From Saposhnikovia divaricata (taxonomy: Eukaryota; Streptophyta; Magnoliopsida; Apiales; Apiaceae), in contig CM071595.1 of the NCBI GenBank assembly GCA_036435485.1, forward strand, positions 4,712,001 through 4,776,000: a DNA stretch of 64,000 nt. The letters run 5' to 3'. Shown in pieces: positions 11,645 to 23,119 of the stretch; within the stretch, counting starts at the first letter, position 1, and the number at the start of each line of letters is the position of its first letter. The position numbers and the translations under genes were made by a program. The notes beneath the pieces are model-generated. The model worked only from the letters and a program-made list of their open reading frames with translations, ran no database searches and had not been told where the DNA came from.

Positions 11645-12431
11645 CGGAAACACCAAAAAAGTGTTGGCGTAAGGACCGAAATATGTTGCTGTAGGGCCAA
11701 AAAACCCCTAAAACAACATTTTGCTGATGTTGCCATTTTTGCCGTTGCCTTTGGGGGTCAATGGCAACATTCTTAATCTCTATGGCAACATCAGTTTTAA
11801 TGTTGGCATAGACTTCTTTTAGCAACATTACTAGTAGTCTTTAGTAACATAATATTATGTTGCCTTTGTGTAATATTTTTTTAAAAAATAGTGGGTCCCA
11901 CCAGTGGACCCCACTTTTGGGACCCACAGTGGGGACCACTTTTGGGACCCACTGTGGGGCTCACTTTTTGGACCCACTGTGGGGCCCGCTTTAATGGCAA
12001 CACAAATTTTAGCCTATGGCAACATTTTCTAGCAACATTTCTTCACATTAATTTTCATTTTTGCCAACACTTATAGCATCAATGGCAACACTTTTCTATT
12101 TCGAACAAAACATCATAAATAAGAAAATATGCATCCCTAGATAACCAAATACCACAACCATAATTATCCATACCAGATTCAATACATAATAGCTGGTGCC
12201 ATAGTACATACCAGATTCATTACATAACATCTGGTGCCATAAGTACATAAACTACAATCCAAATTCAAAGCAAATGCATAAGAGTTAATTGGTGCCTTGA
12301 GCAAAAGACATAAGATCTGGTGCACCATAAGTACATAATCTTACTAAGTACGTAATAGAACTAACATAACAAAAGACAGTCTAAAACATAAACAGGGCTC
12401 CCCAAACAGTCACATAGACATAAATAGCAAA
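11645..12431. repeat. CACTA subterminal repeats, left, with a 24-bp tandem array
   Basis: Many copies of GGCAACA or its complement TGTTGCC in both orientations (11645-11870 and 11990-12095), the kind of repeat bound by the element's own DNA-binding protein in En/Spm. Between them, about 11890-11995, a unit of roughly 24 bp is repeated four times (CCACTTTTGGGACCCACTG and variants). The rest up to 12431 is the 3' flank of the TNPA-like gene. Confidence 0.7.
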
Positions 12432-15400
12432 TTAAAAGCTGGTGCCACCAGTCACTGGAGTACCATCTTCATGGCCACTCGAGACACTCGCACAAAGCTC
12501 CCCAAGATCAACTACGATGTCTGGGTTCGCCTCGCCTAATTTTTTAAGCACCCATGACATGTTTTCCTGTACCTTTTTGTTCAGCTGTGCATTCATTTCT
12601 GCTTGCAGTTTCTTGTTCACTTTCGCCTCGATTTCTTCAACCAAAGTTTCCCTTATCTTGCATGTCAGGTCCTGTACGTAGGTCTCTTTTGGCGCTTGAG
12701 CAGGAATTTTTGATGGATTCACAGATCTCCCTAGGAGCCATGTCGGACAGTGTGCTTTTCCATTGGTAATCAGCAAATCATCAACACCCTCTCCTGATGT
12801 GTCGAGACGATCCTGAATCTTTTCCTACGAAATTAAGACATAACAGTGATTTATCAACAATTCATCAACAATGAAAATAAAATGATTTAAGACATAAAAA
12901 AACTGAATGCTTACAATTCTGTAATTCATTACTGCAGGATCAGTCTTATAGGTGCGTCCCTCTGTTCGCTTACGAGTTTTAATAAAAATCCTTCCACTTG
13001 ACGGTTCACCCTGATCTGGCTTCCCCTTCTTCTACAGAAATGAACAAAAGATTAAAGAAATGAAAAGATTAAAGTTTTAATCTTATAGCGAACTCGATCA
13101 AGATTATTTCAAAATTTTATAAAGTTGATTAATTAACAGGCATCAGGTTAGATACTTTAGCTGAACGAAATACTTCTAATTAATTTCATCTTTAATTACC
13201 TGCTTTATATATAAAGACAGAACACTAACAATATTATTTAGGACCAGTAGACAACCAAAAAATGATTTACCATTTTGTGCTTTAGTTGTGAAAAAAGTTT
13301 AGGACCAGCAGTATGTGTGTCTATGACTTGACTGCGGCTCTCAGCATTTGTCTTGGCCCTTTTCTGAAAAACACATGAAAAATAAATGGTAATTTTTTTC
13401 ATCTCAATTAATGTGAACAAGCACAATTACTCCAGCTAATTTACCTGATATGTTCATCTCCCCAATACTCCAAAAGTGACTTGAAAGTCTCGAGTGGGAC
13501 TTCATCAGGCCTATTTTCTAGCCTAGCCTCATCGTTAGGGAAAGGCTTATAATGATCCCTCTTCAAGCGACTCTTGCGTCCCCTCCAAGATTCTTGAATC
13601 GACTTCAACGCGTAGCCTCGCAATTCCTCAGGAATAATATACCGTTGCTTAAAATAAATCAAACACAAAAATAGATTAAATCAATCATATGTAGTCAACT
13701 GTATCACCAAAACAATTTTACAGATGCAAGAACAGTTTGCACTTATTTAAAGTTAATATGTTACCTTTACATAATTCCACATAGTGTCCTTTAAGTTGCT
13801 AGGAACATGACGCCAATCTGCATAAGTAAGCGACACACAACGCTTTGAGATTGTCCCGAGAAAGTTGCCAAATTCAGTTACTACTCTATCGTCTTCTGAA
13901 ACAGGCTGGAACTTAGCATTCATGCCAATAACAACTCTCTTGTCGATGGACCTGGTGTGAACTCTGTCCATTCTTGTTGGTCCTCTGAATCTCTTGGGAA
14001 CTACAACATCAATTATCAAGTACAAAAAATAAGAAATTAGAACACACTTTCTTATTTCAGTCCTATGAAAAACAGGACACATAAATGACATACCAGTGAC
14101 CAATATTCATGTAATAATGAAGGAAAAATGAAGAAAGAAAATTACCTTGAGATCCAGGATCTTCTTCCTCTTCATAATCAGGCAAGGCGGTTTCTACACC
14201 AACCGTCGTAGTTGCAGGTGCATTTTCAGTTGCAGTAGCCTTAGTAGCTTTTTCCTTTTGGCGTTTCCGCATAGCCAAAAAAGCGGCCATTGAACCTTGT
14301 CCAGCAGTCGGTTCTGGTAACACAATGATACTAGGTTCCTCATGAATTGGATTACTAGTTTCCTCCTCAGCTGCATCCTTAGCATGTGCAACATTAGCTC
14401 GGGAACGAGTTGTTGGTCCAGCAAGAGACTTGGTCTTCTCAACTTGTTTGGTTCTCTGAAATAAAATTGGATTAGGTACCACACCTTGTTATTTTACTTG
14501 TTAGTTTTTATAAAGTGCAAAGTTAAATCTCTAGCTACGACACACCTTTAGTGGATTTTCCAAAGCATTATTACCACTTTGTTCCTCCCCAGCCCCTGGA
14601 ACATAATCATCGTCGCCCACTTTTCTTTCACCTTGCACTTTTTCTTTTCCCTTTTTTTTCGGGTTTTTACACATCATTCCAGCTGCTAGAGTAGGCAATT
14701 TGAGAGCTATCATCATTTCATTATTTTTCTTTACATTCAACGCTCTCTGTTTTTCATACTCATTCATATTCTTACCGCATAACTTTAATTCCTCATCTGT
14801 TGCTCGCATAGCAAACTTCTTGTTTTCTGGTGTCAAAGGTGGTGGAAGGGGTGGAGGGGGTTGATAGCAGTCCTGCAAGGCAGTATATATAAAAATTACA
14901 AATTTTGATAATTGTTTAAGATATTACAAAACATGTTGTATTATAAAAATTGGGATATTAGTACTATACGATTTAACAAGTTTAACTCAGTTATCCATGG
15001 AATAGCTAACAAAGGAATAACTAAAATTTCCTAAAACCTCAAAATAAATATGAAACTTTAATTACCTTAGAAATATTTTCACCCATTTGTTCATCTACAT
15101 GAGGTGGATCCTGCAAAACCAATTTACTCCTAGCACTTGGTGAGCTTTTAGTCACAGTTGCATCAGTATTTACTTGCAGTTTATTCAGTCATGGCGATTT
15201 CCGAGTACTTATCACCTCTGTCTTATCATGTTGAACTGGTTTCTTGTTCCTTTGTTGTTGCAAGTGATGAGCAGTAACATACTTGCGTTTGGCTTGCTTT
15301 TTAGCTAAAAAATACAACAGGAACTTATCGAGTTAGATGGCAAGAGTGACATAAACCATATACATTCACAAGTGGGATGCATAAACAGTTAGAATTTACC

Positions 15401-15769
15401 TGCATATATATTCTGCCTTGGCCGTATAAGTACATGCGGCTGCATTTGCTTGAGTGGTTCAGCCTTATGATCGACGACCGTGTCGACATAAAAATCGATG
15501 TGGTCACCACTGTCAACTCTAGCAACTAATGCATTCAGCTCAGCATCATTGGTGACCATCTGCCAACCCCCCGACTCCATGCCTTTGTTTACATAAATTC
15601 CTCCAATTTCTGAATATTGCAGGTCCTCTTTGACATGCTCCATCAGGACAGTATACGAAAACACATCAGAAGAAATGCCAGATACCACTATCTGTTCTCC
15701 ACTAACATATCGGCTTTCCTGAAATTCTCCTTTGTGGTGGAATCTGAGATGCAATATTTTATCTTCCAT
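12432..15769 (-). CDS. CACTA second gene: PB1-like domain plus plant Ptta/En/Spm transposase domain
   Basis: Nine exons on the minus strand fit splice rules and phase: 15400-15769, 15066-15304, 14546-14872, 14146-14455, 13765-14000, 13445-13647, 13271-13358, 12915-13031, 12432-12824 (760 codons). Residues 1-123 resemble the PB1-like domain of plant transposon proteins (ILHLRFHHKGEF, LQYSEIGGIYV, DFYVDTVVDHKAE). Then comes a low-complexity KR/P-rich linker, and then the Transposase_24 (Ptta/En/Spm) region (LTYADWRHVPSNLKDTMW, SWRGRKSRLKRDHY, LLEYWGDEH, DTHTAGPKLFSQ). The C-terminus is a predicted coiled coil (VEEIEAKVNKKLQAEMNAQL). In other CACTA elements the TNPA-type partner binds subterminal repeats and assists the transposase. 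A TGA at 15189-15191 in exon 2 interrupts the frame (CGA to TGA would explain it), so this copy may be inactive. Confidence 0.8.
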
Positions 15770-16099
15770 CCTGTACAATATGCAGAAAATTACATTAGAA
15801 AACAAAACTAAATTAAGAAATCAACAGATAAAATAAATGCAAGGAGAAATCAACTAATTATAAATGAACAAAATTTAGCAATTAGCATTAAGTAGTAACC
15901 TAATTAAGCATGATTAAGTACAATAAACTAACTTAAATTAAACATGAGAAAGCAAAATGAATTAAGCAATTAGCTAACTAGAGCCTGAAAGTATATAGAA
16001 GCAGAGGAGATAATCAAGAAGGAATAATTTCAAAGTTCACTTAATTAATCAATACATTAAGCAACTTGTGAAGCAATACATCAAAAACTAGTCCCCTAT
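15770..16099. other. Spacer and likely promoter of the CACTA second gene
   Basis: AT-rich with several AATTAAGCA-like repeats. It lies between the end of the tnp2 remnant and the ATG at 15769. No other coding seen. Confidence 0.4.
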
Positions 16100-16568
16100 T
16101 CAAATTCTTTAAACAGAAATTAAGCATTTTTTTCAACATTGCTAGGCTCAACGGGGACTTATCTTGCTGGGAGATCATCCCTACACCAATTAACATCACC
16201 AGGTTCATTTTCCAGTCCTGCACCACCATGAATTTCAAGTAATATCGAATCATTTTCAGCTTCATTCGCATATTCACTCTCGATGTCACACCAGTCCCTA
16301 GGCAACCTTCTGACAAGAAATGAGGATACCTAGCATCCATTGCTTTCCACGCCTCGGCATCTGCTGGATGTCTAAGTTTCCCGTCTTTTTTCCGTCCAAC
16401 CTCATGCCATGTCATAAGTTCTGCAAACTCCTTGCGCATAAACATACGTTGCAGCCTTGGTTTTAGTGGAAAATAGCGCATAACATTCGCCGGGACTTTG
16501 TTAATCAACTTCTGTGGATCATTGTCACTCGTGCCTTTTTTTTCCACTATAGTCCATCTCGAAGCACC

Positions 16569-17770
16569 TGATGGTAGTGTTTTTCGTAGTTCGTTCACAG
16601 GGAAGGACTATCAATATCGATTTCGAGTAGATTATCTCTTACAATCTAGAAGTGTGTAAATGGGGGGTTTTGAGTTTGGTTAAGGTGTTTTATCAAACAC
16701 CTTGCATACAATAACTAAATTGCTACAAAAATACAACTAAGTTAATGGCAACTATCCAAATTTACCAACACAACACAATGAGTGAATTAACAAGATAAGA
16801 GACATTTGACCCAAGGATAATAGAAAATCAAGCACTTCAACCCAACAAGCAAGAATATATCCAACTCTATCTAACCAAGATAATTGGTGAAGCACACAAT
16901 CACTTATTTCTCTTCTGAAAACACTAATTTAGTGAAGCACATAAATTAGCTCTCTTGATAATAGCTACCAATAATGAAGCACTACTAGTATAACCAAATC
17001 AAGGAATCAATCAAAGAGAGGCTAGGACAAACCCAAGGATGAGAAGCTCAATCTAGGTATTTGCACTTAAAGCTTGAGAATTTAGGTAAACTAAACTTGT
17101 GCTACTATAATGAATGTACTAACAATTACGGATTAGCACAAACAATTAGCAATTGAATTCACAAGAGAAGCAAATTGAAGCAACTTACAATTCTCCAAGC
17201 AAAATCATAAACAATACAACTCAAGCAATTAAGATAGAATGAAGAAGATCTTACTTAAATTGAATGGGTTTAGTACAAGAGGTGCTTCCTTGAGCCAAAT
17301 TATGGAGTTAGTTACTCATAATTAACTACTTCCTACTAACCCTAATTATGTTCTTGAAGAGGCTAAGAAGAGAGGAAAAAAAATAAGATGTAGGTTAAGT
17401 TAAGAGATATGAAGATGTTTTGTTCTTTTTAATACACAGCAGCTCTGTACGGCCTGTTGAACGGCCGTACAACTGCCCGTACAGAAAATCTGCTCCTTTG
17501 AACGGCCTGTCGAACGGCCGTACAGCTGCCCGTACGAGATAAACTCTTCAATATAATGCATTAAACACCTCCCGGCATCACGAGCTTGCATCTTCTAACT
17601 TCCCTCTTGAATAATCTTCGCTTTCAAGCCCAAAATAATCCATCTTTTCAACAATTAAGCATGAGGCACTGAAAGATGAAAAACATAACAAATATTAATA
17701 AAACAACATTCGAAACTAACAAAAATGTAGAAGAATAAAAGACAAAACGTGTATAATATACACGTTATCA
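16569..17770 (-). repeat. 3' LTR of the LARD
   Basis: Runs TGATGGTAGTGTTTTTCG to CACGTTATCA on the plus strand. It contains two tandem hairpin units: GTACGGCC/GGCCGTAC with 8-nt loop at 17447-17470, and a variant near 17502-17525. Confidence 0.95.
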
Positions 17771-20700
17771 AATCTTCCCCCACTTAAACTTTGCTAGTCC
17801 CGAGCAAACTAAAATTAACATAACCATATATTTCTAACTAGTACCACTTCCGTAGGTGATCACGGTTGCATTTGGCATAAGCAACAAGCCCTTGGAACCC
17901 CTAGGTAGCCCTAGTGGACGAGTGAGGTCTCGTGAGGGTTTATAGATGATGTACCCACAAAATCACAAAAACCACTAACAAACAAGAAACTAACAATACC
18001 TACTAATTAAACTAACTACTACATTCACATGTCCGAGTCGTCTACTTGTAACTAAAATCAAACATATAGAGCTATTCACCTTGTCATCCACTAAAACGAG
18101 CTAACAACCAATTCAAGAATCAAGATAACACACCTTGTGCAAGATGTAACCAAGACATTAAAGATAGAATGAATGCACTTCAATCGTGAACACTAGACAA
18201 GATGATCACAAAGCATACATGGCCTCGCATTAAGAAGATGAAATTGTATGGTGAAAAATCTCACATCTCTCAATTATGTATCACACAAGTATGGGCTAGA
18301 GATTTCACTCAACTCCAAGTCTAAATGCATGCGCTCTACTTGACCTTGCATGTTCACCTAAATTCCGGATTGCACCAAAAACAAGGAATTCATAAAATGG
18401 GTTGTAATGGGGCTTGGGTGAAGGTCTGAAAATTTAAGTTCAAGGACGGTGTAAAAGTCTCGCTAGTTGAGTCAAAATGACGCTTGCTCGCTTCATCCAC
18501 CAAATTCTCAAACTAAAGAATGTCTTCACTCATTTACAATTACAAAACACAACCACATTTACTAAGAAAATTGAAACAAAATAAAGTACAAAGATTTATT
18601 GCCTTTTTTTTTTCTATTTCTCTTTTTTTCTTTTTTCTTTTTTTTTACATCCCCTTTATTATTATTTTTCACCAAAGGGAATGCATAACATAAATAAATA
18701 CTACAAAGAACTTTGAACCACATCTAGATATACACATCAAACTAGTTCCCACTTACAATAAATAGAATTCTTCCTCTTCACAACATCTCCAAATTCACAT
18801 GCTCTTCAATCAATTCTTTCCAAGAGACAACTAGCTCAACTAGGTCGAGAGTGAAGTATTTGGATTTGACTCATGTATAAAAGGAGAAAGTGACGAAGAA
18901 AAATATGGATATAAGCTTCAAAAGGGTAACTAGAAATTATTTTCATGGTTCACAAGCTAAAAAGGTCAAAAAGGTTATCCTAAATAGAATTTCCTTATTA
19001 TGGTGCATCCATGAATGAAGGTTTAATGCAAGCCCTAGAGCAACAAACATACATAAAGAAGGAGAAACACACAAGCAAAAGAATCATCGTTCAAGGCCTC
19101 ACAAGGTTTACGTTTTAATAACATCTCCTCGATTTGATTCCATGTATGCTAAGAGATAATCGTCATGCTCACAATTTAATTACAAACATCTAAACTTTTC
19201 ATGCCATTTCAAGTGTGTGTGTGCAATAAGGTGCATCAAACTTATAGATTCGCATCAAATTGGTAATGCTAGGCACAAAATAGGAGAAAACAAGACTACA
19301 AGCTCACAAAGTCTTAAATTTTACTAGCAAATGCAAACGAAACGGACATCAAAATAAACAATCCAAAATGAACAATCCTTCCCCCACTTAAAACATGGCA
19401 TATCCTCATGCATGACAAATAAAACGAAGTAGAGATATGAGTGAAAGAGAACTCCCCTGAAAATAAAGAACAAGAACCGGGAGCAAAGCCACTCATACTT
19501 GTCAAAATCCAACTTCAAAATTGCACGTCAAGAATTGAATCAATGCCACCAATCACAATCATCCGAACGAAAATAACCAACAAGCCAAATCCACACCCTA
19601 CAAAGCCCTGCAATACACTAATTAAGGAAATAGAAATATAATAAAAAAAATATTTGCTTTTATTTTTTTAAAAATAAAAAAAATAAAATAAAGTAACTAA
19701 CCAATTAATAATAAAATAATAAAAATAAAAATAAAATCAAATTTAAAACCGAAATAATAATAAAATCAAAAATCAAATTTAAAACTAAAACTAAAACTGA
19801 AATAAAATAATTACTTAGTTTTAGAAAATTAAAAACTAAAATCAAAATTAAAAAGAATTAAATTTTGTTTTTTTGGTTATTTTTTTATAAAAAAAATAAA
19901 ATAAAATAAAATGAAATAAAAAAAATAAAAAAAATAAAAAAAATACAATAATAATAATAATAATAATTAATAATAATAATAATAAACTAACAAATTAATA
20001 ATAAATCAAAATCAAATTTTAAAACTAAAATAAAATAAAATAAAATAACTAAGAAATTACTAATAAAATCAAAAATCAAAAATCAACTTTTAAACTAAAA
20101 TAAAATCAAATCAAAAAAAAAAATCAAATTTAAAATTAAAATAAAATAAAATAACTAAGCAATTAATAATAAAATTCAAAATTCAAATTTAAAGTAAATT
20201 TAAATTGATTTCTGAATTTATAACATTTATTTAGTTTAGAAAATTAAAATTAAAAATCAAAATCAAATCTAAATAAATGGATAAAAAGAGAAATAAAAGA
20301 AAAACAAAATAAAAACAAAACAAAAAAAACAAAACAAAAAAGAAAAGAAAAATAAATAAAACTAAAAAGGGGAGGGGGTCATGTGTTTTGGAAAAAGAAA
20401 AAAAGGGGGAAAGGGAATCAGGAGGTTGTTACGGGAGGTTAGGAGAAAGGAGGGATAAGGAGAGATGGAGGCTATGATTGGGCTTCAATGGAAGGCTGGT
20501 GAAGGAAATTGGTGGAGGCGCAGAAATGGAGGTGGTGCGAATGGCGGCAGATTGGAGAGGAGGTGGACAGTGTGGTGCTGTTTGTATGCAGTGGAGAAGG
20601 CGGAAAGGGGATGAAGGGGTGGTGATTAAAGGCAGGAGACGGTGGGAGTAAAGGTGAAGGGAGGAGAAGGATGATGGAGGGAGTGGTGAAGAAGTGAACT

Positions 20701-21660
20701 GAGAGGAAGGCGCATGCGTGGTTGTTGAGGCGCGGTGGAAAGGGAATGGAGTGACGGAGGCGAGTAGAGGATGGGGTGAGTGGTTTGGACGACGAAGAGA
20801 GATGGACTGCTTGAATTGGTAAGGCGATGAAGATGCCGCGAGATGGAGGTGTGACAGTGGGAGTAGAGACTGCAGGCGTCGATGGGTGTTAGTGAAAGAG
20901 GAAGGTGGGAACGGAGGCAAAAGGGAAAGTTGTGGTGGACAGAGGCGGGTAGAGGATGGGAAGACAGCGGTGATGAATGGAAGAGGCGGAGGTGAGTTGT
21001 CGTGTGGTGGACGGAATGAGGTGGAGGCGTGAATGAGAGAACGGAGTAGGTGAGTGGAGGCTGTGATGGAGGTGATCGGAGGGAGAAATGGTGGTGACGG
21101 TGGTTGGTCGGAGATGGCGCGGGACTTGGCAGTGGAGTGGTGGATGAAGATCGAGAAAAGGAATGCAGGTGACGGATGACTGTTCGATGGTGGTAATGAA
21201 CAAGGTGGATTGGTGAATTGAAGGTTGGAGCGGTTTGGTAGTGGGATTGAACTGGGCGGTAGGAGTGCAGTGGCTGTGGGGCGCGAGGGAGATGAAGGTG
21301 GAGACTGTGGTGGGAGGAAAAGGGTGATTTGAGGACGCAGCCGTTTGGGGGGAGTGCAGTGACGGAGAGAAGCAGGTGGTGATGATATGGGAAAAGGGAG
21401 GGGAAATGTGGAGAAGGAGATGGGAGGCGCAGGGGGATTGTTTTGCTCTGTTTTTCTTTTCTGTTTTATGAGCTGTACTGCCAGTACAAGAAGTGGGTAA
21501 TGAATTGAAAAAACACACAATTTGAACTACAACACGGACAGAAACCATAAAAATCAAGTACGGGCTGCTGCACGGCTTGCTGCACGGTTTGTAGCCCGTA
21601 CGATTGCCCGTACAGTCCTGAAAATTTACAAAATTGTATTTTTTTTTAATTTTTTTTTTC
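17771..21660. other. LARD non-coding interior with strong compositional bias
   Basis: 17785-19640 is ordinary A/T-rich sequence without coding signs. 19640-20390 is almost pure A/T with ATAAAATAAA-type repeats. 20380-21480 is purine-rich on the plus strand (GGAGG, GGTGG), which leaves long stop-free frames on the minus strand that are not credible genes. 21557-21615 repeats the CCCGTACAG / GCACGG motif of the LTR hairpins. Confidence 0.6.
17773..17784 (-). other. LARD polypurine tract
   Basis: The minus strand reads AGTGGGGGAAGA immediately before the 3' LTR. A near copy (TTTAAGTGGGGGAAGG) occurs inside the element at 19377-19392. Confidence 0.8.
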
Positions 21661-22043
21661 AAAAAATTTCCACAAATCCTTGAATGCTTGAATAAAATAT
21701 TAATTCCTGAAAACATGAAACAAACACATCAAGGTACGAGTGGAATAAACATAAAAAATTATAAAAATTAGAATTAACGATACTAAATATTATTGAGCAG
21801 GGAATTATTATTACCAATATTTTTTTTTGAAAATCTATTATAAAATTCATTATTCACACCACAAAAATACATATATTTTTTTTTTGTTTATTTTCTTAGA
21901 ATAAAAATAGATGAAAAATGGAATCCCCACTCACTAACATTTAGATCAATCCTCAAACCTACAATATGCATAACACCCTACATAAATGCAAGCGAGGAAC
22001 AAAATCTAACACACGCATAAAAATATATAAATACATGCGTACC

Positions 22044-22069
22044 TTGGGTTGCCTCCCAAAAAGCGCTTT
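22044..22069 (-). other. LARD copy of the palindrome plus AGGCAA hairpin
   Basis: On the minus strand: palindrome AAAGCGCTTT (22060-22069), then TTGGG-AGGCAA-CCCAA (22044-22059). Loop and layout are the same as at 1509-1535, but the stem differs (TTGGG/CCCAA against GTGGG/CCCAC) and keeps pairing. Confidence 0.7.
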
Positions 22070-22111
22070 GTTTATTATCGTTGACTCGACTTATTTATAC
22101 AAGTATTATAA

Positions 22112-22948
22112 CTAATGAGGTGAAAAAACAAATAAATGCACATACCTACGAATCAATAATAAAAACAAGGTATGCAAATATACCTTTGATCCACAAAAAT
22201 ATAAAAATATTTTTATGATCTTCACATCTTCAAGAGACTTTGAAAAAGAAAAGTAGTTAGAAAAATCGTCAGAATAATCATTATAACTACGACTCAAAAA
22301 TTGTTCCCAAATTGGATCCTTATATACCCAAGCAAAAATTTCAACCTCATCAATCTTAAGCTCAAATTCCTTCTCAATTTTAATTGGACATTCATCAATT
22401 TTTATCTCATCTACCAATTCATTAAGCACAAAAGTATTTTCCAAATTTGGTAGATCCTCAACTGCATCCAATTTATCATTGTTAAGCCTAGGGCAATCAT
22501 CAACTAAACAAGCAAATTCATCATGCACAACATTTTCATCAATTACAAAACAAGAATCATGATTAGTAGAAGAATTGACCTCCTCTAATCGACTCACGGT
22601 TTCGGCTAGTTGACTCATTTGCTTTTCCAAGTTGGATATGCTTTGAGAAGTGGTGTTTTGAAATTGGAGGTTGTTTGCCGCCATTTGCTTCATCATTTCT
22701 TCAAGTGATGACAATGTAGATGAAGAAGACCCTTGATGGTCTTGGGAATTATATTGCGGATCATAGCATCGATTTTCACAAGCATATGAATAATCGATGC
22801 TAGGAGGGTAAGGAGCATAGCATGAGTTTGTAGAATATAAAGAATTCACCTGATACGCATTAAAATTCTGAAAAGAATTAAAATCTTGATATCGTTCTTG
22901 ATCATAGGTGAAATCTTGAGTGTTGTTCCAACCAAAATAGTTATCCAT
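22112..22948 (-). CDS. Gag-tail-like protein fragment of the LARD
   Basis: 278 codons, ATG at 22948, about 150 bases inside the primer site. The N-terminus is rich in N, Y, Q and F. It is followed by a coiled-coil-like stretch (SLEEMMKQMAANNLQFQN, SISNLEKQMSQLAETVSRLE), which resembles the helical segment after the gag domain of Athila-like Ty3 polyproteins, and then an acidic tail. The gag core, zinc knuckle and protease are absent. It ends shortly before the same palindrome-hairpin pair as in the element at 1-5841. Whether it is translated is unknown. The relation to gag is inferred from pattern, not from alignment. Confidence 0.55.
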   Translation of the reverse strand: MDNYFGWNNTQDFTYDQERYQDFNSFQNFNAYQVNSLYSTNSCYAPYPPSIDYSYACENRCYDPQYNSQDHQGSSSSTLSSLEEMMKQMAANNLQFQNTTSQSISNLEKQMSQLAETVSRLEEVNSSTNHDSCFVIDENVVHDEFACLVDDCPRLNNDKLDAVEDLPNLENTFVLNELVDEIKIDECPIKIEKEFELKIDEVEIFAWVYKDPIWEQFLSRSYNDYSDDFSNYFSFSKSLEDVKIIKIFLYFCGSKVYLHTLFLLLIRRYVHLFVFSPH

Positions 22949-23099
22949 CGTCTCCTGAAAGAGTTAGTTCATGTCTATATCCAATAAACATGAATACACA
23001 CCAATAACAAAAAACAAAGAAAGAAAAAAAAAAGTATATACAAAGATAAAATCTAAACTATATAAGAAACAATTAACTCAAAATTAATATTGTTGCCTT

Positions 23100-23117
23100 C
23101 CCCGGCAGCGGCGCCAA
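23100..23117 (-). other. LARD primer binding site
   Basis: The minus strand reads TGGCGCCGCTGCCGGGGA two bases inside the 5' LTR. It is a Ty3-type primer site close to that at 4363-4380. Confidence 0.85.
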
Positions 23118-23119
23118 TT

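Noticed and set aside
17400..17591. 63-codon frame repeated at 23951-24142
   Set aside because: It appears twice only because it lies in the duplicated LTR. No protein family is recognised.
20429..21520. 363-codon minus-strand frame rich in S, P, H and L (and a 275-codon frame overlapping it)
   Set aside because: The strand is almost all pyrimidine, so stop codons cannot form. Two frames are open at once, the protein is low complexity without domains, and it lies in LARD interior.
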